In this document: one piece after another, positions 1 to 6,476 of the stretch
Layout: each line of letters opens with the position of its first letter
How positions within the stretch are numbered: position 1 is the first letter of the stretch
Assembly (NCBI GenBank): GCA_002339125.1
Contig: DDJQ01000028.1
Span: 1-15,321 of the forward strand
DNA length: 15,321 nt
Source of the DNA: Alteromonadaceae bacterium UBA2620
GTDB taxonomy: Bacteria > Pseudomonadota > Gammaproteobacteria > Enterobacterales > Alteromonadaceae
Reading direction: 5' to 3'
The notes under the pieces: model-generated
What the model saw: only the letters and a program-made list of their open reading frames with translations
Databases searched by the model: none
What the model was told of the DNA's origin: nothing
Translations under genes and position numbers: made by a program

Positions 1-19
1 CAGCTTCGCTGGGCAAACA

Positions 20-45
20 AAAAACCGGCCATTCGGCCGGTTTTT
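20..45. terminator. Intrinsic terminator downstream of mdh, likely bidirectional
   Basis: A perfect 6-bp stem CCGGCC / GGCCGG (25-30 and 35-40) with loop ATTC is flanked by an A-run on the left and TTTTT on the right, so it can act as a rho-independent terminator on either strand. It lies about 20 bp past the mdh stop codon on the minus strand and probably ends the mdh transcript. It may also serve an unseen gene entering from the left edge. Confidence 0.85.
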
Positions 46-66
46 GTCAGGTATAGGGTAACGGAA

Positions 67-1005
67 TTAACCGTTTACGAAATCAACACCCAGTTTGATG
101 TCGCCACGCAGGCCTTCCAGCATATCCTCTTTAGCTTTCTGTTCGAAAGCACTCAGTTCGCCGTAAGACAGAATTTCTTCAACACCGTTTGGACCTAAAC
201 GTACCGGGTGCGAGAAGAACGCAGCGTCGTCGCTGTCATCAGTCTGTACATAGGTGTACTCAACAACGTTGTCGCCTTGCATAGCTGCAACCAGAGACAG
301 ACAGAAGCGTGCTGCCGCCTGACCCATAGACAGTGTAGCAGAACCGCCGCCAGCTTTAGCTTCAACTACTTCAGTACCCGCATTCTGGATACGGGTAGTC
401 AGAGAAGCTACTTCGTCGTCAGAGAAGTCTACGCCTTCAACCTGAGACAGCAGAGGCAGAATAGTTGTGCCTGAGTGACCGCCGATAACCGGTACGTGCG
501 TATTAGCCGGATCAAGATCTTTCAGTTCAGCAACAAAAGTTTCTGCACGGATTACGTCCAGAGTCGTTACACCGAACAGTTTGTTCTTGTCGTAAACGCC
601 TTTTGCTTTCAGTGTTTCAGCAGCGATAGCAACCGTGGTGTTTACCGGGTTAGTGATGATACAGGTACAAGCAGAAGGACAGTTATCAGCAATGCCTTCA
701 ACCAGTGCTTTAACGATACCCGCGTTGATATTGAACAGGTCTGAACGATCCATACCAGGCTTACGAGGTACACCTGCTGGAATTAATACTACGTCACAAC
801 CCGTTAAAGCTTCTGCCAGGTCGTCTTTACCGTGACCGGTAACTTTAACTGCAGTGGGGATGTGGCTTAAATCTACCGCTACACCAGGAACAACTGGTGC
901 AACATCATACAAAGCTAACTCAGAACCTGCTGGCAGTTGTGTTTTTAACAACAGTGACAGCGCCTGACCAATACCACCGGCAGCACCTAACACGGCTACT
1001 TTCAT
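67..1005 (-). CDS. mdh: Malate dehydrogenase (NAD-dependent)
   Basis: Mdh interconverts L-malate and oxaloacetate with NAD in the cytoplasm as part of the TCA cycle. The 312-aa product has the same length as E. coli Mdh and resembles it throughout. Visible features are the Rossmann glycine loop GAAGGIGQ (residues 7-14), the substrate-binding arginines R81 and R87 in PAGVPRKPGMDRSDL, N119 in the ITNPVN motif, the D150/R153 pair in TTLDVIR, and catalytic H177 in GGHSG. The open frame extends nine codons further upstream, but the ATG at 1003-1005 is chosen because an AGGAG lies 7 nt before it and the protein then begins MKVAVLGAAGG like its homologues. It is divergent from argR, a common gammaproteobacterial arrangement. 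A terminator follows directly, so it is probably monocistronic. Confidence 0.97.
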   Translation of the reverse strand: MKVAVLGAAGGIGQALSLLLKTQLPAGSELALYDVAPVVPGVAVDLSHIPTAVKVTGHGKDDLAEALTGCDVVLIPAGVPRKPGMDRSDLFNINAGIVKALVEGIADNCPSACTCIITNPVNTTVAIAAETLKAKGVYDKNKLFGVTTLDVIRAETFVAELKDLDPANTHVPVIGGHSGTTILPLLSQVEGVDFSDDEVASLTTRIQNAGTEVVEAKAGGGSATLSMGQAAARFCLSLVAAMQGDNVVEYTYVQTDDSDDAAFFSHPVRLGPNGVEEILSYGELSAFEQKAKEDMLEGLRGDIKLGVDFVNG

Positions 1006-1012
1006 ACCATTT

Positions 1013-1017
1013 CTCCT
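1013..1017 (-). promoter_or_regulatory. Ribosome binding site of mdh
   Basis: AGGAG on the minus strand lies 7 nt upstream of the ATG at 1005-1003. This fixes the mdh start, because the longer upstream ATG at 1030-1032 would place this Shine-Dalgarno inside the coding region. Confidence 0.8.
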
Positions 1018-1115
1018 CATGGAAAGAATCACGTTTAATAACGGCCGAACACCTTAAAGGATGTCAGCCTTAAACTCAATCACCTATTAGTCGTATGACA
1101 GGTGAATGGGCGATT

Positions 1116-1175
1116 TATCGGGTTATATTCAATATAAGTGCATAGTTATGCATTAATGTTGCTTTTTCATGCAAA
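1116..1175. promoter_or_regulatory. Tandem ARG boxes (three candidate ArgR operators) between mdh and argR
   Basis: Three 18-bp sites in a row, each separated by 3 bp, resemble the ArgR operator (core TGAATWWWWATTCA). Box A (1116-1133) has a perfect right half ATTCA but a poor left half. Box B (1137-1154) contains the perfect palindrome TGCATAGTTATGCA (1139-1152), which differs from the consensus core at two symmetrical positions. Box C (1158-1175) contains TGCTTTTTCATGCA (1160-1173). The 21-bp centre-to-centre spacing is the arrangement known for paired ARG boxes bound by hexameric ArgR. The location next to argR suggests autoregulation, and possibly an effect on mdh. The sites were read by eye; function is inferred. 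Confidence 0.65.
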
Positions 1176-1187
1176 TTAGGGCACAAT
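1159..1187 (+). promoter_or_regulatory. Candidate argR promoter overlapping an ARG box
   Basis: TTGCTT (1159-1164) and CACAAT (1182-1187) are separated by 17 bp. Neither hexamer is strong (3/6 and 4/6 to sigma-70 consensus), but the -35 lies inside ARG box C, as expected for an autorepressed promoter. It competes with a second candidate at 1231-1258. Confidence 0.3.
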
Positions 1188-1230
1188 AACTGGTTTTTAA
1201 AACCGTTAGGGTATGGGAGCTATCCCGGCC

Positions 1231-1258
1231 CTGAACCTTTCGCGGAATAGAGTATACA
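1231..1258 (+). promoter_or_regulatory. Second candidate argR promoter
   Basis: CTGAAC (1231-1236) and TATACA (1253-1258) are separated by 16 bp, about 90 bp upstream of the argR ATG. The -10 is good and the -35 is weak. The rest of the 1006-1349 intergenic region shows no gene. Confidence 0.35.
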
Positions 1259-1349
1259 CCAAGCCGGCAGGTTAGCCGAATCGATTAGCGATTAATACAT
1301 AACCGGCGCGGTCAAAATCATAAAATTATTAATAAACGTCAGGAACTAA

Positions 1350-1814
1350 ATGGCAAATCAGAAGCAGGAAGAGCTCATCCGGGCATTCAAAGACATTCTT
1401 AAAGCTGAAAGTTACGGCTCCCAGGGAGAAATTGTTGAAGGGCTGAAAAATCAGGGCTTCAACAATATAAGTCAGAGTAAAATATCACGTATGCTGAGTA
1501 AGTTTGGCGCGGTTCGCACCCGTAATGCCCGCGGTGATATGGTTTACTGCCTGCCGCCGGAACTGGGTATGCCTACGGCTAAAAGCCCGCTCAAGCAACT
1601 GGTGCTGGATATTGAGCATAATAATGTGATGGTGATCATTCGCACCAGCCCCGGGGCTGCGCAGCTGATTGCCCGTTTACTGGACTCGCTGAGTAAAAAG
1701 GATGGCGTACTTGGCACCATTGCCGGCGATGACACTATTTTTATTGCACCGGCCGATGTAACCAAAATCGAAAATCTGCGCCAGCGCGTGGAAGATCTAT
1801 TCGATAACGTATAA
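1350..1814 (+). CDS. argR: Arginine repressor ArgR
   Basis: ArgR is the L-arginine-responsive hexameric repressor of arginine biosynthesis and a co-factor in some site-specific recombination. The 154-aa product is close to the 156 aa of the E. coli protein. The N-terminal winged helix-turn-helix carries SQSKISRML (residues 41-49), followed by KFGAVRTRNARGDMVYCLP, which is nearly the E. coli sequence. The C-terminal oligomerisation and arginine-binding domain ends with GTIAGDDTIF (122-131), whose paired aspartates bind arginine. The start follows an AGGA a few bases upstream. It is divergent from mdh, with candidate ARG boxes in between, so autoregulation is likely. A strong terminator follows 56 bp after the stop. 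Confidence 0.96.
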   Translation: MANQKQEELIRAFKDILKAESYGSQGEIVEGLKNQGFNNISQSKISRMLSKFGAVRTRNARGDMVYCLPPELGMPTAKSPLKQLVLDIEHNNVMVIIRTSPGAAQLIARLLDSLSKKDGVLGTIAGDDTIFIAPADVTKIENLRQRVEDLFDNV

Positions 1815-1870
1815 AGAGTATAAGGCGTCACCCTGCTGCTATCGCTCCTGTTTATTACGGCGCTTAAAAC

Positions 1871-1898
1871 AAAAAACCCCGCATTAGCGGGGTTTTTT
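1871..1898. terminator. Bidirectional terminator between argR and the TonB-dependent receptor
   Basis: A perfect 12-bp stem runs AAAAAACCCCGC (1871-1882), loop ATTA, GCGGGGTTTTTT (1887-1898). The A-run on one side and T-run on the other make it functional for both convergent genes, argR from the left and the receptor (stop at 1917-1919) from the right. Confidence 0.92.
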
Positions 1899-1916
1899 AT
1901 GATTAGCAGTAGCTGC

Positions 1917-4900
1917 TTAGAAGCGGTAGCTTACGCCTACACGAACTTCCCACAGTGACGCGCCAATTGAATAGTTATCGCGCTGGTCAGCGCCGAAGAA
2001 CTCTTCATAAACATACTGACCGTCGTCGTTGATGCTAGCACCAACAACAGATTCAGATACGAAGTTACCTTGTTTCAGTACACCCCAGTCATCGTTTAAC
2101 AGGTTACCCAGGTTTTCGATAACGAAGAATGCTGATGCACGGTGACCTTCTGCAAACGCAGGCAGTTCCTGGCTGATGCGAACGTCAACTTTAGTCCACC
2201 AGTCGCCGTTAGTACCGTTACGTGACGCAATCTTTCCGCGGCCCAGGCCTTCAGATGAGATGAATGCATTGAACGCATCCAGATCAAAATCAGGACCGTA
2301 AACAACGTTTGGATCGTCTACAGCAGGTACATAAAGCAGTTGGCGACCACCACCGGTGTTATCATCACCGTAGAATTGGTCCAGCACATCTACGTATTCG
2401 ATTTCACCGTTGTCATCCAAACGCGGCACATCACCAAAGGTGTAGCTCATACCACGGCCTTCGTTGGCGGAGGCAAACACGTTGAAACGGGTTGCGTAGC
2501 CATCGATAAACTCATGCTTGTAACCTACGCGCAGGGTGAAACGATGCGGAATGTTATAGTTCGAAGTTGCTGTACCAGGATTATTTGGATCGCTGGTCGC
2601 AAAGTTAACAAAGTTAGAGTAAGCAACTGAGCTGGTCATTGGGTTAACGTCAGTAGAATCGTTATACGCATAAGCTACGCTTACGTCTAAACCGAAGTCG
2701 TATTCTTTAGACACTGCCAGTGACAATGTAGTCGCATCGCCTGAATCACCATCAACGTTGGTTAACAGGAAAGTACTGTTAGAGCCGTCATAACGTGGAC
2801 GACCATCCGGGCCATATCCAGTGATTTCACGTGAAGGCTCGATGTAGGTCGCTGCATCTTTCTTATCAGTGTAAAGAATGTCAGCTTGTACCAGGTAGTC
2901 GCCAGGTGCCAGGTAAGTTAAACCTAAAGCATATTTCCACTCAGTAGGTACTTCAAAGTTAGGATCAACAGCAACAACGTTGTTAGCTGAGCCATTTGTT
3001 GGAGCATCTTCTACAAAATCATACAGAGCTTGTGGAATACCGTAACCTGGTGCAGCGTTGTTCACTAACGGCGTATTGAACAGATCTACTGGCAGACCAC
3101 CAAAGTCAACATCTTGCTGCCAAGGAGCTACAGTCGTCGCTACCTGAATAACACCATCATTAGAGTAAGCGTTAGATACCCAAACGTTCGGGTTACCGCC
3201 AGAGTACAGTCCGAAACCACCGTGTAATTCCATGTCGTCAGTCAGTACATAGTTGAAGCCAACACGTGGCTGCCACAGGTCGATACCGTCTAAGTTACCG
3301 GTGTTAGTCAGACCTTGATCATTGTTGTAGTCAGCATATTCGGTTTCAAACGCTTCATTGTAACGAGGACGATCATCAGAAGACCATCTGTCATAACGTA
3401 AACCAAACAGTAAAGTCAGGTCGTCATTCACATACCAGTCGTCCTGTAAATAGAATGTGGTAGTGGCAAAGCTAAAGCTTGCTGCAATGTCGTTCGGATC
3501 GTTGGTACCAGCAGCATTATTATAGAAAATGCGACCTGCCAGACCGTTGCGGAAATCATCTATTGAGTTAAAGCGATACTCACCACGTGACTGCTGCACG
3601 AACAGGTTGAACACATCTAAGTCTTCATATTCGATACCACCGGTGATGGTGTGATCGCCTAACAGATAAGTACCTGCCAGTTTAAAAGTTGTGTTATCCC
3701 AGTTCAGGTCATTTGATTGACGAGAATCATCCGGACCAAGGTAAACAACAGTGTCACCCAGGTTAATCTGCATTTCGCTAAAACCAGTTCCCGCATCTAC
3801 AGAGATCTGACGGTTATCCAGTTTCGTCTTACCAATACGCAGTTCAGTAGAGAAGTCTGAAGTCCAGTCAGAGTAAACAGAGGCTGTGATAGTCTCGATT
3901 TCTGCACCGCGCTCAAAGAAGTGACCGTCGAAAGACAGACGTGATGTACCGGTATCAGATTCAGAGATATTAAAACCATCGTTCCAGTTATACGTGAACG
4001 CTGCACGGTGATCTTCGTTAATGTTCCAATCTAATTTGATTAGTAATTTCTCGTCTTCAACAGGAGAAGAACCTTTAAAGCCACCTGGATCGTAACCGTA
4101 AATCGTTTGAGAGATTTCGGTAATTTCAGCAATTTCTTCGGCACTTGCGCGAGACAGACCAGCATACTCATGCAGACGTACACCTTCTTTCTTCTCGTAT
4201 GCACCGAATAAGAACAGCTTGTCGCTAATCAGCGGCAGACCTACAGTGAAACCATAACGTTTTTCAGTGTAGTTACCGTTGTCGATATCGTTACCTTCGA
4301 TTGAATCGCCTTTAAACGAGTCAGAAGTGAAATCGTAGAAAGCAGAACCGTGAACTTCATTAGTACCAGACTTGGTTACGGCGTTGATGTTACAAGCTGT
4401 AAAACCGCCGTACTCTACGTCGAAAGGCGCTAATTCAACAGCAACCTGCTCGATTGCATCATATGAGAACGGGATGCTTTCAGTGGGGTAACCGTTTGAA
4501 TTAAGACCGAAGTTATCGTTCAGACGCATACCGTCCAGCGTTAAGCTGTTGAAACGAGGTGATGCACCGGCACACTGAATGCCGTCTGAGAAAGTTTCGT
4601 CGATATAAACACGAGGGTCGGCACGAACCAGGTCTTTAATATCACGGTTGATAGCAGGCGCGTTTTGCAAATCTTCAAGACTGAAGTTTGAAGAAGGACC
4701 TTTCTGACCGAATGCAATAGAAGCAATTTGTGAAGCAGTTACTTCGATGCGCTCAACGTCAGCTTGTGCAGACAGTGCAAAGTTATTCAGGTTTAAACCG
4801 CTGTCCAGTGACAGGTAAACATCTGAAATAGTAGCATCTTCGAAAGTGTCAGAATCCATTACGATTTCGTATGGACCACCAACACGCAGACCCGACAGGT

Positions 4901-5114
4901 TGAACTGACCGTTAGCGTTAGCAGTAACTGTTTTAATGCTTCCGGTTGGAACGTGCTTAACAGTAATTACTGTACCCGCTGCAGGTGCGCCCTGTGGACC
5001 AACTACGCGACCAGTGATTTCTGAAGATGTCTGCTGTGCCATAGCGGCAGTAGACAGACCAACAGACATCGCTACCGCAATCGCTACGCGATTAAGCTTC
5101 GATTTTGTCATCAT
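1917..5114 (-). CDS. Oar-like TonB-dependent outer-membrane receptor
   Basis: Predicted outer-membrane active transporter of about 1065 aa. Numbered from the chosen start: a signal peptide of about 26 residues ends ...STAAMA before QQTSSE. A carboxypeptidase-regulatory-like beta-sandwich follows (about 32-110; EITGRVVGPQG, NANGQFNLSGLRVGGPY). A TonB-box-like VERIEVTAS lies at 120-128. The plug spans about 135-255 (SLTLDGMRLNDNFG, AVTKSGTNEVHG) with two cysteines, C181 and C241, that could pair. The remainder is a long beta-barrel ending in a terminal phenylalanine (VRVGVSYRF). This domain order is typical of Oar/OmpA-related TonB receptors abundant in Alteromonadales. The substrate cannot be told from sequence; peptides or glycans are possible. 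The start is uncertain: the frame allows an ATG at 5127-5129, but GGGAAA lies 7 nt before the tandem ATGATG at 5109-5114, and the signal peptide then begins MMTKSK. No transporter partner gene is adjacent. Confidence 0.92.
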   Translation of the reverse strand: MMTKSKLNRVAIAVAMSVGLSTAAMAQQTSSEITGRVVGPQGAPAAGTVITVKHVPTGSIKTVTANANGQFNLSGLRVGGPYEIVMDSDTFEDATISDVYLSLDSGLNLNNFALSAQADVERIEVTASQIASIAFGQKGPSSNFSLEDLQNAPAINRDIKDLVRADPRVYIDETFSDGIQCAGASPRFNSLTLDGMRLNDNFGLNSNGYPTESIPFSYDAIEQVAVELAPFDVEYGGFTACNINAVTKSGTNEVHGSAFYDFTSDSFKGDSIEGNDIDNGNYTEKRYGFTVGLPLISDKLFLFGAYEKKEGVRLHEYAGLSRASAEEIAEITEISQTIYGYDPGGFKGSSPVEDEKLLIKLDWNINEDHRAAFTYNWNDGFNISESDTGTSRLSFDGHFFERGAEIETITASVYSDWTSDFSTELRIGKTKLDNRQISVDAGTGFSEMQINLGDTVVYLGPDDSRQSNDLNWDNTTFKLAGTYLLGDHTITGGIEYEDLDVFNLFVQQSRGEYRFNSIDDFRNGLAGRIFYNNAAGTNDPNDIAASFSFATTTFYLQDDWYVNDDLTLLFGLRYDRWSSDDRPRYNEAFETEYADYNNDQGLTNTGNLDGIDLWQPRVGFNYVLTDDMELHGGFGLYSGGNPNVWVSNAYSNDGVIQVATTVAPWQQDVDFGGLPVDLFNTPLVNNAAPGYGIPQALYDFVEDAPTNGSANNVVAVDPNFEVPTEWKYALGLTYLAPGDYLVQADILYTDKKDAATYIEPSREITGYGPDGRPRYDGSNSTFLLTNVDGDSGDATTLSLAVSKEYDFGLDVSVAYAYNDSTDVNPMTSSVAYSNFVNFATSDPNNPGTATSNYNIPHRFTLRVGYKHEFIDGYATRFNVFASANEGRGMSYTFGDVPRLDDNGEIEYVDVLDQFYGDDNTGGGRQLLYVPAVDDPNVVYGPDFDLDAFNAFISSEGLGRGKIASRNGTNGDWWTKVDVRISQELPAFAEGHRASAFFVIENLGNLLNDDWGVLKQGNFVSESVVGASINDDGQYVYEEFFGADQRDNYSIGASLWEVRVGVSYRF

Positions 5115-5121
5115 TAGTGTG

Positions 5122-5127
5122 TTTCCC
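5122..5127 (-). promoter_or_regulatory. Ribosome binding site favouring the internal ATGATG start of the receptor
   Basis: GGGAAA on the minus strand lies 7 nt upstream of the ATG at 5112-5114. The alternative ATG at 5127-5129 is preceded only by AT-rich sequence without a Shine-Dalgarno, and it overlaps this site. Confidence 0.5.
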
Positions 5128-5220
5128 ATTTATTTTCATAAGGCGTTTGTATTACCCCCGTTAACAAGAGATAGAACAGTAACCTGTTGCTTCCGGCAGT
5201 AAAGGCAATTTTTATGTTCG

Positions 5221-5244
5221 GTCACCATAGCCGTTATTGGTGAC
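5221..5244. repeat. Inverted repeat GTCACCA-N10-TGGTGAC
   Basis: Perfect 7-bp arms (5221-5227 and 5238-5244) are separated by 10 bp, about 110 bp upstream of the receptor start. It is not followed by a T-run on either strand, so it is more like a dyad operator or leader hairpin than a terminator. Function unknown. Confidence 0.45.
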
Positions 5245-5536
5245 AGTTCCGTTTTTCTGAAACAGCGTAAATCGGGCCGAGATTGTTCATTATTATTGTT
5301 TCAGCAATATGACAAATTCGTTCTGGTTGAACTACTTTAAAAAGTTGACAACGCTTATTATTTTTATGTTTTCCTGAACGAACGGTCAGATATTTACCTA
5401 AATTATTAGAACTCCCGGCCCTGCTCACAAGCCCAGCTATATTCTTCGCATAACCACAATGAATAAACAGCGTTTAAGCAAATTCAAAGTTACTTAATGA
5501 ATAAACTTATATTTCAGCAAGTTACATAATCAAAAT

Positions 5537-5564
5537 AAACTTACTTATTGCATTAAATAAGTTT
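5537..5564. repeat. AT-rich inverted repeat upstream of the PhnD-like gene
   Basis: Arms AAACTTACTTA (5537-5547) and TAAATAAGTTT (5554-5564) pair at 10 of 11 positions around a 6-nt centre TTGCAT. It ends 45 bp before the TTG start of the downstream gene, where a promoter and operator are expected. It may be a regulator binding dyad; base composition alone could produce part of it. Confidence 0.4.
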
Positions 5565-5609
5565 AACTGTTCAAATTGGTCAAACAAGTAAACCTAACTC
5601 TAAAACACT

Positions 5610-6476
5610 TTGCACCGTTTACGACTGAATTCAACAACACGATGGCTGATTGTTGCTGCTATTTTTATTTTTAGCAGCATGCTGGGTTTCGTGCAAAATT
5701 CACAAAAAATAAGTGACATTTCACCGCAAACAACCAGCAAATTGAAGTGCGATACCCCGTTGTCGCAAAACAGCAAGGTCTTTAACGTATACCTTACTGA
5801 GCAATCCATCGCCGAAAAAGCACTGCCGTTACTGTGTAATAATAATGTAGTACAACGTCAGTTTGGCGATGTGCAGGTGATTATTGGTCGCAACGATTTT
5901 GATACCTTCCGGTTTGTTAATCACGGCGTTCCGGAGCTCACTCTGGTAAAGAGTAACGTGGTAGACGCCTTTGGCGCCGACCGCATCTATCACTACAACA
6001 GCATAGCAGCTCACCCCGATTACAGCGCATATTTTATTGCCCTGCGTGAAAAACCGGTGCTCACTAAGGAGTATCTGCTGGGCAAACGCATCGGTATACT
6101 CGATTACCCAAGCAGTCGTTCAGGGCATATTGTACCCAAAACGGTATTGCAGCGTTTGGGCTTGAACGATTCCAACATCAAGCTTTATTACTACAATTCG
6201 CATCAGGAACTACGCCGCGCACTGATGGCCGGAGAGGTGGATATTATCTCCAGCTACTGGGGTAAAGCTGATGAGCAGATGTTATCGCGTAATTACATTA
6301 CCTCACTGGAAAACAGTGTGCCCGGCATGCGCTGGTATTTAAAGATGCAGGATAACAACACGGATTTGCGCTGTGCTATTCAGCAGGTTATCACTGAGAT
6401 ATCCAATAACCACCCGCGTAAGTATTATCGTGACGTGGTGTTAATTAATGAGTGTAATTCAAATGAAAACCTATGA
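5610..6476 (+). CDS. Membrane-anchored PhnD-like periplasmic substrate-binding protein
   Basis: The 288-aa product has one N-terminal hydrophobic segment (about residues 12-28, WLIVAAIFIFSSMLGFV), acting as an uncleaved anchor or signal peptide, followed by an exported domain. Residues about 55-245 resemble the phosphonate-binding (PhnD/SsuA, type 2 periplasmic binding) fold: LLGKRIGILDYPSSRSGHIVPK (157-177) and LRRALMAGEVDIISSYW (201-217) match its second-lobe pattern. Four cysteines (47, 76, 255, 282) may form disulfides in the periplasm. The start is TTG at 5610: an in-frame TAA at 5601-5603 blocks extension, and the first in-frame ATG would remove the membrane segment. No clear Shine-Dalgarno precedes it. 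The 3' end overlaps the next gene by 29 bp, implying coupled expression. No ABC permease or ATPase is adjacent, so a sensing role is more likely than transport (inference). The ligand is unknown. Confidence 0.8.
   Translation: MHRLRLNSTTRWLIVAAIFIFSSMLGFVQNSQKISDISPQTTSKLKCDTPLSQNSKVFNVYLTEQSIAEKALPLLCNNNVVQRQFGDVQVIIGRNDFDTFRFVNHGVPELTLVKSNVVDAFGADRIYHYNSIAAHPDYSAYFIALREKPVLTKEYLLGKRIGILDYPSSRSGHIVPKTVLQRLGLNDSNIKLYYYNSHQELRRALMAGEVDIISSYWGKADEQMLSRNYITSLENSVPGMRWYLKMQDNNTDLRCAIQQVITEISNNHPRKYYRDVVLINECNSNENL

Larger units (their letters stand above)
5130..5609. other. AT-rich gene-free intergenic region between divergent genes
   Basis: About 480 bp separate the receptor (minus) from the PhnD-like gene (plus). 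Short reading frames here show no recognisable family. The region must hold promoters for both divergent genes, but no convincing -35/-10 pair was found for either; TTGTCA followed 17 bp later by TAATGA on the minus strand (near 5285-5315) is a weak receptor candidate. The right half (about 5460-5600) is strikingly AT-rich, with AATAAACTTA repeated at 5500-5509 and 5534-5543. Two inverted repeats are listed separately. Confidence 0.6.

Noticed and set aside
208..835. Several plus-strand open frames opposite mdh
   Set aside because: They are antisense to a well-conserved gene, have low-complexity unfamiliar translations and no ribosome binding sites.
1211..1227. Short hairpin GGGAGCTATCCC in the mdh-argR gap
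   Set aside because: Only four base pairs, no T-run, and no conserved riboswitch features around it.
4936..5202. Plus-strand open frame overlapping the 5' end of the receptor gene
   Set aside because: It is mostly antisense to the signal peptide and N-terminal domain of the receptor, and its translation is not recognisable.
5234..5428. A 64-codon minus-strand frame in the receptor leader
   Set aside because: No ribosome binding site, no recognisable motif, and it lies within the expected promoter/leader region.
5460..5600. Possible CRISPR or origin-like repeat array
   Set aside because: Only two copies of a 10-bp direct repeat are present, with no regular spacers and no DnaA-box cluster recognised.
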